From the NCBI GenBank assembly GCA_963693305.1, contig OY855905.1:44502895-44566894 (forward strand): a DNA stretch of 64,000 nucleotides, in the 5' to 3' direction. This document shows positions 11,604 through 22,549 of this stretch, one piece after another. This DNA comes from Meandrina meandrites (Eukaryota > Cnidaria > Anthozoa > Scleractinia > Meandrinidae). Every line of letters starts with the position of its first letter. The stretch's first letter is position 1. The notes beneath the pieces were generated by a model. That model searched no databases and had not been told where the DNA came from. It saw only the letters and a list, made by a program, of their open reading frames with translations. The position numbers and the translations under genes are program-made.

Positions 11604-11658
11604 AGAAAAGGTCTCTGAAGAGTCCCTTGGCCGGGACGAAACGCTGCGTCAGACTAGC
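11598..11658 (+). ncRNA. Type I hammerhead ribozyme in the inverted terminal segment
   Basis: Plus strand: core CTGAAGA at 11615-11621, stem II 11622-11626 with 11633-11637, GAA at 11638-11640, stem III 11641-11643 with 11647-11649, and C17 at 11650. Stem I is 11611-11614 with 11651-11654. It is the mirror image of the three other motifs. Confidence 0.85.
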
Positions 11659-11737
11659 CACGAAATATTTATTCACAAAAAAAATAACTACGATATGAAT
11701 TATAGAAATACTTAACATTCTTCCTCCACTAGAGAAA

Positions 11738-14692
11738 TTATAATATTTGAAAATCAGCCCACTTTTCTCTTGAAAATTCCAATTTTTTGCCATTTCGTGA
11801 AATGTAGAGTTCAGTTTCATATTTTATTTGAACTTTAAAATTAAAAGCTTTAATATTTGGAATAGTTTGGCTCCTTCTACAATCCCATAGGTAGAGTTTT
11901 GCGATAATAAGAAGATAGTTAAGTAATGGGCATGTTCTTGTTATGATGCCTACAATTATATCTTTTTTACTAAGAGAAATTCTCTCCTTTGAAATTGAAA
12001 ACCAGTACAGTTCAAATTCATCCCAGAAAGTTTTCGAGTATGGACAACTATATAAAAGATGATGTAGTGTTTCTAACTCTGTTTTACAAAAGGAACATTT
12101 ATTACAAGTCCTGAAGCCAATTTTGTAAAGTTTTGTATTGGTAAATAAAAGATTATTTAGTACCTTGTACTGAAATGCTTTAACGTAAGGCTCAAGTGCA
12201 ACGTTATGTGGAAGCATAAACACGTTCTGCAAAGAATCAATAGAGAGATGAAACTCATCTTGCAACTTGTTAACGGCACTAGGGAGTTGAGCCTTTTCAC
12301 TTATTAACAATGAATAATAATGTTTTGATCTTTTCTTGGAGATATCAAAAACATTGTTATTGATGGCAAACGATAATGAGATCGTACGTGGAGTCGTATT
12401 ATTTTTTAATTCACGGGGTACAGCATGACGAAGGCCGGCCCAGATGAGGAAATTTGTTTTGTCAATCCTGTTCCTAATAATGTTAAACGATTCAGTATTA
12501 GTTAAATTGAACAACAAATCACTTACCAAAACTATACCGGAATCAAAAAAGTTTTTATAGAAGATTGGTGAACTGTTAATTCGGATTTCTTGGTTGTTCC
12601 ATATGATATTGCGCCAGTCCTTAGTTGATGCAAAGTTTTCACGAAACTCTGACCACCACTTTATGAGTTCAGAGTAAAAGGGTGAATTAATGGTGTAATC
12701 TTTCATGTCAAAGTTGCATCGGAGAAAAAAATAGGCCTCCAAATTTAGCCAGAAGATGCCGTAAATAATTTTTCCATGTACCTTTACTTTCGCTGCATAT
12801 TCTTTTTAACCAGGCCAAACGCAAGGATTTTATCATACATTCTAGGTCTATCATTCTCAAACCTCCATTCTCGAGCTCGTTTATTGTTGACAATCTAGTA
12901 ACCTTGTCCTTACCATTCCATAAAAATTTAAACAGTAATCGATTCAATTCAACGACCGCATCTTTCGGGGTTGGCATCAACGAGGCTACGTAGACAAACT
13001 TAGGAATCACTAAAGATTTAATTATAGTAACCTTACCATAAATAGATAGGCGTCTAGAGGACCAAACATTAATTAGCTTCTTTATCTTGTCTAAATTCTC
13101 GATGAAATTCTTTTCAAGCAGCAACTTTTGATCATAGGTGTAAAAGACCCCAAAAGCCTTAATTGGCTCGCTTGGCCATTTAATACCTAAAGGTTTAGTT
13201 TTGTTATTCCTGGAGGACCCAATCCACATGCCTTCGGTTTTGGTAAAGTTCATCATTAAACCGGATGCTTTCTTAAAAATTTCCAGTAAATCAAGAAGTG
13301 CTTGAGCCGAGTTAACGTCTGCAAGAACTGCAGTCATATCATCGGCATATTGAAGCAATTTCATCTCTTCTCCTCCTACCGAGGTGCCTTTTATTGTCAC
13401 ATCTTGACGAACAGCAATTGCCAGGGCCTCAGCTGCTAGAACAAAAATGTATGGGGATAGAGGGTCCCCTTGTCTAACACCGCGTTCAAGAAGGAAGTAA
13501 TCGGATGTGTTACCATCATTTATTACACAGCTTTGGATATTCTTGTAAAATGTTTTAACCCAATGAATAAAGTCCGGGCCAAAATTGAAAGCCTCAAGGC
13601 AGTTTAATATGAAATCCCATTCAACACTGTCAAACGCCTTCTGAAAATCTATAAAAATCATCAAACCAGGAATATTCTCCGTGACAGTAAATTCCATTAT
13701 GTCAAAAATAGATCTTATTGTTTCGCCAATGTAACGGTCTTTAACGAAACCAGTTTGATTGTAATGAACGATACTGGGTAAAACATTTTTTATTCTAGAT
13801 GCTATGACTTTTGACATAATTTTTGCGTCCACATTAACTAAGGAGATTGGTTGCCAATTTTCTAACAGAGTACGGTCCTTTCCTTTCTTTTCAACGAGAG
13901 TAATCACAGCTTGTTTTTGAGAGAAAGACATTTCACCTTTCACAAAACACTCATTAACACATTTAATAAAAGGTTCACTAATTAAAGGCCATAGCTTTCT
14001 ATAAAACTCAATTGGGATTCCGTCATTTCCTGGGGCTTTGTTGGATGAAAACGTTTCAAGAATCAGCTCGCATTCTTCCAAAAGAATTATTCCTTCACAG
14101 GCTTGCTTCTGCTCTTCTGTCAACTTGGGAATATTTAAATTACTAAGAAAGGATTTGGCGTCATTATTAGCCGTTCTATTGTTACCGGATGAATATAAAT
14201 CTTGATAAAAGCGCTTCTGTTCAGACAATATTGTATAAGGATCTGTTATTGTCGAATCATGAATATCCAGTTTCCGCATATGCTTTTTGACATAATTCCT
14301 CTTCTCTAGATTAAGAAAGTACTTGGTGCTTCTCTCGCCGTGCTCGTGCCAGCGAGCTCGCGCACGAATGATTATTCCTTTAATTTTTTGTTCAGCTCTA
14401 GCTTTTCCTTTGCTGCAGCCATTTGATTTGCATTGCTGTCGGACGGGTCTGATTCATACTTTTCGCTTGCAATTGTGTAGTCATTTTGTAGAACACTTTC
14501 TAGTTCACTTCTTTCCATTGCGCGCCGTTTTGAATATTGGATAGCATGTACACGTATGTTATACTTAATCCATTCCCAAATAATACGATTGTCAGACGTC
14601 GATGCTTTTTCTCCATCAGCGATCCAAGCTGGAATTTTTAAAGTAATATCTTCTATATAATCTTCGTCGTCCAAAATTGAGCAATTTTCCAA
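11738..14692 (-). pseudogene. LINE ORF2: linker, reverse transcriptase and C-terminal region
   Basis: The reverse transcriptase frame (14279 down to 12708, 523 codons) is open. It shows the expected order of motifs: NWQPISLVNVDAKIMSK, IDFQKAFDSVEW, GVRQGDPLSP and the catalytic QYADDM. A short upstream fragment (14692-14372) with IIWEWIKYNIR is the linker after the endonuclease, joined to the RT frame by a frameshift near 14380. The C-terminal part (12742-11738, 334 codons) follows after a +/-1 shift near 12720 and has the CxxC-rich region (TCNKCSFC, then HHLLYSCPYS) typical of L1 ORF2 ends. It reverse-transcribes LINE RNA at nicked target DNA. The breaks are few, so the copy is probably young. 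Confidence 0.9.
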
Positions 14693-15494
14693 AGGCCGGA
14701 AGCTTTTATCTTGTCGTCTCTTGTTCCAAACTCTACGAAAACTGCAGAGTGATCTGTTTTTATAGCGGGGATTATGCTAGTTGAAATTACTAGATCTTGT
14801 AAATTATTAGACATTAGCCAGTAATCAAGTCGGCAAAAAATGTTTGGAGAGTTTTGACTCCATGTAAAACTCCTAGTAACAGGGTTTTTGATACGCCAGA
14901 TATCAACCAAATCAAGATCTTCCTGAAAACAGCTAATGCTTGCGACAACTGATTTTCTCGGTAATAATGAATCCCCTTTCTTGTCAAGAATTGGGTTGAT
15001 CGGGCAGTTAAAATCCCCACCTACAGTGAGATTTTCTTCTGCGTCTAAATTTTCTGTTTGTTAGGTTGTTCTTAATGCTTTGAGAAATGTGACAATATCT
15101 TTATCTTTGTTTGGAGCATACACATTGATTAAAACATAGATATTATCATTGAACTCTGCCTTGAGAACAATGAAACGTCCCTGAGGATCTATGATTTCAG
15201 AATGAACAGTAACACCCACGCCTTTTTTCATCAAGACTGCTACCCCACGTGAGTTCGAGCTTCATTTCTCCATTGAATTTCTACTTCTTTTGTCGAGTGA
15301 GTCTCTTGCAGAAATATTATGTCTGAATTTCTTTTTCTACACCAAGTATAAATCATCCTTCGTTTTTTAAAATTACTGATACCCCTCACATTTAGTGATA
15401 TAAGTCTTAAGGTACTATTTGTGCATAGAGTGCAAAAGGAATTGATTGTAAAAGGAACCAAACATATAAATAATTTTGAGAAAGAAAATGGCAT
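14653..15494 (-). pseudogene. LINE ORF2: apurinic-like endonuclease domain, broken
   Basis: Three pieces read in different frames cover the domain. The start has SLNVRGI and FLQETHS (15415-15270). The middle has MKKGVGV and INVYAPN and ends at a stop near 15061. The last part has GGDFNCPINP, CRLDYWLMS and KTDHSAV (about 15045-14720). These are the conserved endonuclease motifs (N, QETH, GDFN, DH). Frameshifts near 15240 and an in-frame stop break it. Confidence 0.85.
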
Positions 15495-15784
15495 AAATAA
15501 TTTTCAATTTTAATTTTTTTTGGGCGGATTGAGCATGTGAGGACAATTCAACAATTATCAAGGCATGCAAACAATAATTACGAAGGAAGGAAGAGTAGAA
15601 CTTATCTTGTACGAAATACCCCCAAAAGACCCAGATTGGTGAAATAGCGGCAGTATACACACGACTAATAGAACACTGCCGAGAGATTAAAATTACTAAG
15701 TCCCTACGCATCAACAGTGTCAACAAAATTAACGTTAATTCCATGGCGTGCTTTCCGTTGCGCCCTCCCTCCAAAAAATTTCAT

Positions 15785-16647
15785 TCACATTATTGCGCCG
15801 TAGTGCTCAAGATCTTCCGTTTCCTTACCTCGATAGACCTGTCCGTTTATAATCAATCTATCCACTTTGAAAAATGCAGATTGCTTGGCTTTCTTCGCCT
15901 TCTTTAAGACGGGATAGAGCTTTGATTGAATTTCTTCTATTTCTTTCGGAAAGTCATTGGCAATACCAATATTGGTGCCTTTTAAGTTCTTTACGAAGGA
16001 CCAAACAAACTCCTTATCCTGGTAATGAGAAAACTGGGCTATAATTGGTCTTGGTTTTGAAGACGGCTTTCGTGTAGCTATGCGGTGGATACGTTCGAAG
16101 CGGATGTATTCCTCGTCTTCCTTTGGAATTTTCATCTTTTCCCTAAGGACGTTACGAACTAATGACTCAGTGTTTCGGTCTTCTCCTTCGTTTTCTGCAA
16201 TATTGAAAATCTTAATGTTTTCTCTTTTTGTGTATGCCTCTAGTTTAATGTTCCGACGTTTCAACATCAAGACTTCTTTCTCCGGCGATTGAATATCTTC
16301 TGTGTTCTTGTTCGCGATGGTGCACATTGTAGTCGATGTCGTTTTCATTTCTTCAAATTCTTCATTCGTGGACTTCATCGCTTCCTTTAGACTCTTATTT
16401 TCATTTTCAACTTCTGTCAGGCGAGTCCTTAGGTCTTCCATTTCATTAATTAAGCCCAATAGTTTGTCTAGTTTGACATTCATCTCCGTTATCTTCATCT
16501 CCATCTCCGTAAACCTGGCTGGCGTTTCGCAGGAATGGCTGCCGCTACAACAATGTTATCTTCGTCCGTTTGTGAACCGCTCTCGCGTTGTCTTTTGCGG
16601 CTTTCGGTTCTGCCGACTTTCTGGTCTTTAGGAGGAATATCCGGCAT
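15785..16647 (-). pseudogene. LINE ORF1 (L1-type RNA-binding protein), one frameshift
   Basis: The open part (16504-15785, 239 codons) has a long heptad-type coiled coil (residues ~1-90). It is followed by an RRM-like domain beginning KRENIKIFNIAE and a C-terminal domain with RPIIAQFSHYQDKE, the order found in L1 ORF1 (Transposase_22 family). A better start is ATG at 16647 (reading MPDIPPKDQKVG), about 45 codons upstream in another frame, with a one-base slip near 16550-16530. ORF1 would bind LINE RNA as a trimer and act as a chaperone. Confidence 0.85.
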
Positions 16648-16749
16648 AATTTTAGGCAATAGAGGGCTAATTATTCCTTAGAATTGCATGTAAACGAAAC
16701 TTTTTAACAGAGCAAACGTAAAACGCGACCACCTTCCACGAAGGTCAGC

Positions 16750-17385
16750 CCCAGTCTCCAATCCGTCTCTGCTATAAAACAAGGCTCGCTTCAGTGTCAC
16801 GTAAATATGCAAAAAATAATTTAAAAAAGTTAGTTAGGTATATACAGTTACATCTTATGCCTGGAGGATATTTGATAAACAAAGGACACGAGACAGTTTC
16901 GCTTTTGTTGAATGTAACGATATTAAAACGTAGGAATGCTTTTGTTCTCTTAACCAGCAGATGAAATGGCTTTCATATCTGACTAGTCTGGACTATCAAA
17001 CAAGGTCCTCTTGACACGTCAATATAAAAAAGTAGTAATTAAAAAAGGGAATTGGGAATAGAGTTACATCTCATGCCTGGGGGATATTTAATACACAAAG
17101 GACACGAGACAGTTTCGCTTTTATTGTCAATGTAACGATATTAAAACGTAGGAATGCTTTTGCTCTCTTAACCAGCAGATGAAATGGCTTTCATATCTGA
17201 CTAGTCTGGACTATCAAACAAGGTCCTCTTGACACGTCAATATAAAAAAGTAGTAATTAAAAAAGGGAATTGGGAATAGAGTTACATCTCATGCCTGGGG
17301 GATATTTAATAAACAAAGAACACGAGACAGTTTCGCTTTTATTGTCAATGTAACGATATTAAAACGTAGGAATGCTTTTGTTTGA
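16750..17385. repeat. ~217-bp tandem repeats upstream of LINE ORF1
   Basis: Landmark ACACGAGACAGTTTCGCTTT recurs at about 16886, 17102 and 17320, so there are about 2.7 copies. The repeats lie directly upstream of ORF1. They are either 5' UTR promoter monomers of the LINE (as in mouse L1) or a pre-existing array that the LINE entered. Confidence 0.8.
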
Positions 17386-17389
17386 TGCA

Positions 17390-20340
17390 ATTTCACCCGT
17401 AAAGCAAAACAGCGCTACCGCACGCAAAGGCATAATTAAATCCACACTTATACGACCAACTTGCGCCATTCTCAGTCAGTACTTGAAGAAGTATTTTCCC
17501 ATCGCGCTGTGATCCGTTATACAAGTTCCAAGAGAAAGGTAGGAATGATCAGAGTTTAAACAAACCAATTCAGGTTTTATTTGAAATGTTCCAATGCAGC
17601 GTCAGAGTTTAGTACTGCGCCGTAACAGTAAAATTTGATAGTCACTCGATTTGTTTTCTGAGACTGGTGAAGACCGATTTGTTTTTCTCTGCTAACAATT
17701 TCAAGAGCTAGGCTGGAAAATATTAAATGCAGAACCAAAAAATTATCGCTTCATATCTAAGACATTTTTACGCTACCTTGGAACGATCTTACAATAGAAA
17801 GTGAGTTCTAGATTTCATTTTCTCCTTTCAGTTGTATTGTAATACAAAACCAAAGAAAAATCTCTTTTAAATCAGACAGACATACTCTACTTATGTGGTT
17901 GATAATAGTAAACACACTGGTTTTTCTACGATGATTTTAAGGTCTTTTAAAGCAAATAATGACCGATGAATGAGACAACGAAATAGAAAGCTAAAATCGT
18001 AACCATCGCAAAATTAAAATGCGAAGTTAAACTGAGTCAGTTTACTTTATTCGATATTTCTAACTTTCTAGTTTACAACTGGATAGAATAAGCTTGATGT
18101 GCCGCGCTTAAGAGGCATGGGTTACCTCCCAAAAAGTACTAATGATCAAGAAATATACTGATGTAAAAATAATTGACAAAAATGGCAATACTGCAACAAA
18201 AAAATTCTTCTTCAGGTCATGAATCATTGTGAAATGTTTCCATCACGAGCTGCGACGTATTTTTAGGGTTGTATCACCAGTCTGCATTGTTCAACAGTTC
18301 TACATTATTCTTTTCTTTGCAAAGGGTGCAAATGATTGCGAGCGAGCGAGCGAGCGAGCGAGCGAGCGAGCGAGAGCGCGGTCTTACCAAAGGAGAAAAT
18401 TAAACTTGAACGAGAACCATTTCTCAGGCAATATTAATGTCACAAAACGCTCAGTTAGAGAGATTGATCGATGTGAAAAAAAATGTATCATCTTTTTTTT
18501 TTCTGCCAGGAAAAAAAAACCACGTTTTACTTTCGTTATTCTACGAACCCTTCAAGTAGACAAATATTAGATAACATACTGTGGTCTCTCGCTCGTGGAC
18601 ATGAATTGTTCAGTACTGACGTCTGTCTCAGTAGATATGTTAATAATTGCTGAATTATTCGTAAAAAAAATGATTCATAAACTGAATTATTCATAAAACA
18701 AACGATTTTCATGTTCACTGTCCAAGTTGACTAAGTATATTTGATCAGAATTAATTTTCTTTATAATTATTACCATACCGATAGAGATGTATTCGAGTCT
18801 ACAGTGTTTCAAATGTATCTGAAATATTATCAAGCCTTCACAGCGTTTATTCCTCACAGTCTATGTTTTCAAGATCCTTCATAGAACATGCCTAGTCTTG
18901 AAAATTTACGCTGAGCTCTTGATGCTGATCAGGACTGTCTTTATAAAACAACTGTCTGATTAAGCGGGTATTTTTTAACATGCAATTCTCTGAGTTCATG
19001 AACATCAACGAATCATCCAAAGACTATTTTGCAAGCGTTCTAGTCTTAATTTTTCAACAGCTTTCGCTATTTTCAATTTCACCAGAGGAATCGGTGTTTC
19101 TTGCATCTTATTTTATGTTTATGAAAGGCTGCGAGAACTTGAACTACTACCCAACAGGTATATTTCTGTACATCTGACAACAGGTGGTTTTCCCGACTGC
19201 TGGTCATGAGGGACGCGGTCTCTGAGACCGACATTGTTCTAGACTTTGTTAGATGTGGATTCTTCTGCCAATTCCAACAACTGACTGCAAGGCGATTCTT
19301 CTGATCGGAAAGAACAGTTCATAATTTCAAAGCCAAGAAGAACTCGAAACAAACCTTTTGAAACACCTGTCGTCTGCCCTTTTAATTCGTGACGCGTCAC
19401 GCATTCGGTAAAGTCGGGGGATACACAGAGTGTAAACAAAATTCATTCAAAGTTTGTTTAACTAATTAAGGGGAAGTCTCGATTCTCTTTGCGATATGTG
19501 CTTCCAGTTTCCTAGCAGATTAAAAACCATTTAACTGAGGATATAGTCCGGTTTTACCATGCAGCCATGCAGCGTGACGAATGAAAATGAGTTTCGCGGG
19601 AAAATTAAGCGACCTGTTTTAAAACTTAGTAACTTACCGAGTGTTAATAAGGAGATTTGAAAAGTTTACATATCTTATTATGATATTACAGTGTCAATGC
19701 TTGATCCCGAAATCAACGGATCTACTTTTAGTTAATTTTGGACCACAAACACAGAAACTCGAAAAAATGATATTCAATTTGGCGGGAAATATTTTTAACT
19801 GAAAATCGTAATGGTACGCAGTTTCAGATGCCGCTTACTCCAATTTACTCCTAGATACCAATTTTAACTAAACTGGATTTTGTTAAGAGCACAAAATACT
19901 ATCGGGAAATGGTTTTACTTTAAAAATAAACTGCCGCACTTTGGTGAAACAGTCGACTGAAAATGACTCATATTTGGGTGACACTCATTAACGATTCAGT
20001 GGCCATTTTTAGCGCCACGTAAAAACACAGTATTAAAGCAAAGAAGGTTTAATATATCTTAATCAACTTATAAAGGGATCAATGTCATAGAAAAAATACA
20101 AGAGCTTTTAGGAGTCATACGAAGTGTGTTTTACGGTTACGCAAGTTACAAGTTGCCCAAAATCTCGGCTATTTTTGGCCGCTGGAGGGCCCAAAATAAT
20201 GGAATGGTGATTTCTCGAAGAAAAACGAACGTCTACTTCTGCAAATGCCACCATTCCTAATCTTTTCAGGTAGCTTTTATACTGTGAAAAGATGAAGGTA
20301 AACGGGCGACCTCGATCTTTTGCCCCTGCCCGATTTTCTC
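17390..20340. other. Intron-like/intergenic sequence; no gene seen
   Basis: Nothing coding was recognised. It contains a (GAGC)n microsatellite at about 18340-18374. The rest is AT-rich single-copy-looking sequence. Confidence 0.5.
18340..18374. repeat. (GAGC)n microsatellite
   Basis: About nine copies of the tetranucleotide GAGC. Confidence 0.95.
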
Positions 20341-20353
20341 TGACAATAACACT

Positions 20354-20540
20354 TAAAGTGGTGGAAGATAACAATGGAATTTTTTACTTTGGTCTTAGAA
20401 AGGTAATCGGGGACTGCACAACGCAAAGAAAACAGTTGTTTGACGATTCGGTGGGACTAGAACCCAGGACGTCCGGGCTAGCAAAAGAAAAGTCGAGGCA
20501 CCTTTAGAAAATGCTGAAAATAGAGTTTGAGAGCTTCCAG
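20354..20540 (-). repeat. tRNA-like SINE remnant in the intron of copy A
   Basis: On the minus strand GGTTCTAGTCC (about 20470-20460) resembles a tRNA B box. The segment is shared with 35465-35830 in the intron of copy B, so it predates the gene duplication. The A-box half is missing here. Confidence 0.5.
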
Positions 20541-20589
20541 ATTTTCTGTTTTTAGAAACACTCATTCTTGACACTGATTTTATTTCTAG

Positions 20590-20905
20590 CTATGACGACA
20601 TGGGCATGTGTTTCACCAAGAACAGTATTTGGAATAATTGCCCCTCTTGTGTTGCTGCTTTTAGTCTCTTTCTACAGTCTACCAAAGGATCATCTTCCAG
20701 AGAGACAAAACAGTGAAATTTCTCGTCGAGGAATCAAATATGTCCCTCTGGACTCCAACGCCGACACCGAACATCATGTGAATATAAATCCAGAGTTATC
20801 ATGGAAAGAAATGTTTTCTGTTGCAAATGAAATTTATCCTTTCATCACGTACATGTTCGTGGCATATTACGCGGAATATCTCGCAAACAGCGCTGTCATT
20901 ACCAC
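20590..20905 (+). pseudogene. CLN3/battenin-like exon 2, truncated copy A
   Basis: The segment starts after a good acceptor (TTTTATTTCTAG, 20578-20589). It encodes the middle of the CLN3-like protein up to the motif YYAEYLANSAVITT. After 20905 it switches to unrelated sequence, so the last ~170 codons are gone. Against copy B exon 2 I count five base differences in ~316, and all five change the amino acid. With exon 1 also broken, copy A is a pseudogene. Confidence 0.88.
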
Positions 20906-21867
20906 GGTGATCCCCATTTTTTTTTTAATGCATTAATTTAATTGACATACGGTTTGACTACAATATATCGCGATTTAAATAAACTGCTTTGAGATATTTT
21001 ATTTTGCAATAAAGGCAGAGATAAAGTACCTAAAAAGATCTCATAGCATGGTAACAGTTTGAGTGCAGTTAACAAAACCTTATCGAAACGGTTTAGCACT
21101 CAAGCTGTTCCCGCGAGAGAAAAAAAGGATTTGAAGTTATCCGTAATTCAGTTTGGATGGACTTCTAATATTCATTTATTCGATATTTTGAAACGGGTAG
21201 TGATTTGCGTGGTTTCCTCTTCGACCTCTTCTTGGTTGCAGCTATACCCAGCCCTCCTCGCGATGCCCCGATTAGCCTGCAGGCTATGCCCCGATCGATC
21301 AGGCAGATAAGCACATGTTGCACAATATTATAAAGAGTTAACGCAGAAATGCTGATTTTTGACCAAAACGATTTGAGGGTCAAGAGACAAACAGCACATA
21401 TTCAAATTGGTCAAGCTAATCGTTACTATTCGGAGTATTCGGCCATTATTCACTTTGTTTTCTCACACAGTCCGGCAACAACACGCGAGTTTCGTGTTCG
21501 TTCTCGTGCATTCTGAGAGTGCAGCGAATCGGCCAGCACTAACGTCTCCTCCATTAACAGCGCTATTAAAATGGGAAAGGTCAAATCTGTGATCTTACCT
21601 TCAATTTTGCCTTCAAACTTTCCTCCAGAGAAATAAGCACGCTTGGTTGATGGAAATCTTCACCTTTCGCCCGCAGTCGCTCTAGGTTTCCCGCCAAAAA
21701 TTAGGTCACGTTGGGTCAAGCGTGACCGAAAACAATGTTTCACTGACACATTTCGGAAGCCGTGTATACAGCATGTTTACATAGTATGTCAGGGCGAGGA
21801 GGTAAATAAATATACAGAATATATTAACCTTTCCTTCCGTGGAAACAACGATCGCATCGCATGAAGA

Positions 21868-22545
21868 ACAGGGTTGCCTAGCATGTTATTATTGGAATCA
21901 TATCTATCGAAGAGAGAAACTTTCAATTTATTAGAGAAAATATTAGACTGTCGGACACGGAGTATTTTGAAATTCGTGTCCGGCAAACATATTTGCAACA
22001 AAACAACAAACTCGGCGTACTTCGGCGACAATCGTAAATTTCTTAGAAAGAAATACAAGAATAGCATTACCTAGCATTATGTTGTTCGAATCTATCGAGT
22101 AGAAAACCAAACATATTAGACTGCCGGACACAGAGTATTTAGAAATTCGTGTCCGGAAGCTGGCGGCAAGCATATTTGTAACAAAACAACAAAATCGGCG
22201 TACTTCGGCGACAATCGTAAATTTCTTAGCAAGAAATACAAGAAAAGCATTGCCTAGCATTGCCTATCATGATGCTCTTCGAATCTATCGAGTAGAAAAC
22301 CAAAAATACTCGACTGCCGGACACGGAGTATTTAGAAATTCCTGTCCGGAAGCTGGCGGCAAGCTTCTAAGTCACGGGTTCGATTTATACACTGAGGGCG
22401 CCGATAATAAACACAAAACCTCGCACTGCGGTGAAATTCGTGAAGTTTTCAGGTATGTTAACACGTAAATGATGGTATTAATTGAAATTTGAAAATATAT
22501 TCGACTGCCGGACACGGAGTATTTTGGAAAACCTGTCCGGCTGCC
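21868..22545. repeat. ~185-bp tandem repeats with CCGGACAC hairpins
   Basis: Starting blocks CCTAGCATNNTNTT recur at about 21879, 22071 and 22253. Each unit holds the pair CCGGACACGGAGTATTT...AAATTCNTGTCCGG, a small hairpin; a fourth, more distant hairpin lies at about 22507-22540. The overlapping short frames on both strands are by-products. Confidence 0.8.
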
Positions 22546-22549
22546 GGAC

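Larger units (their letters stand above)
11072..11676 (-). mobile_element. Retrozyme-like element with 212-bp units and four hammerhead motifs
   Basis: A 212-bp unit is repeated in tandem (matching landmarks at 11081, 11293 and 11505). It is followed from about 11591 by an inverted copy of its ribozyme end. The element is flanked by a perfect 12-bp direct repeat AAAAAAAATAAC (11060-11071 and 11677-11688). Each unit contains a minus-strand hammerhead ribozyme, and the inverted end contains one on the plus strand. Each unit also has two copies of a CTCGTTGAGCATC block. There is no protein frame. Size, tandem layout, ribozyme type and target duplication fit the small retrozymes described in animals; a Penelope-like element remnant is the alternative. 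Confidence 0.85.
10915..16977 (-). mobile_element. L1-type LINE retrotransposon, near full length, with frameshifts
   Basis: On the minus strand the order is ORF1 (coiled coil plus RNA-binding domain), endonuclease, reverse transcriptase and a C-terminal region. A 3' UTR ends in an A-rich tail seen as the T run at 10915-10936. The two-ORF structure and an ORF1 of the L1 (Transposase_22) type place it in the L1/Tx1 group. An 11-bp direct repeat TCTGACTAGTC lies at 10904-10914 and 16978-16988. The 5' boundary is less sure because the upstream region is a tandem repeat. Several frameshifts and a stop make ORF2 inactive as read. A ribozyme repeat element is inserted in the 3' UTR. Confidence 0.8.

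Noticed and set aside
14323..16631. Plus-strand frames across the LINE
   Set aside because: They are antisense to the recognised ORF1 and ORF2 of the minus-strand LINE.
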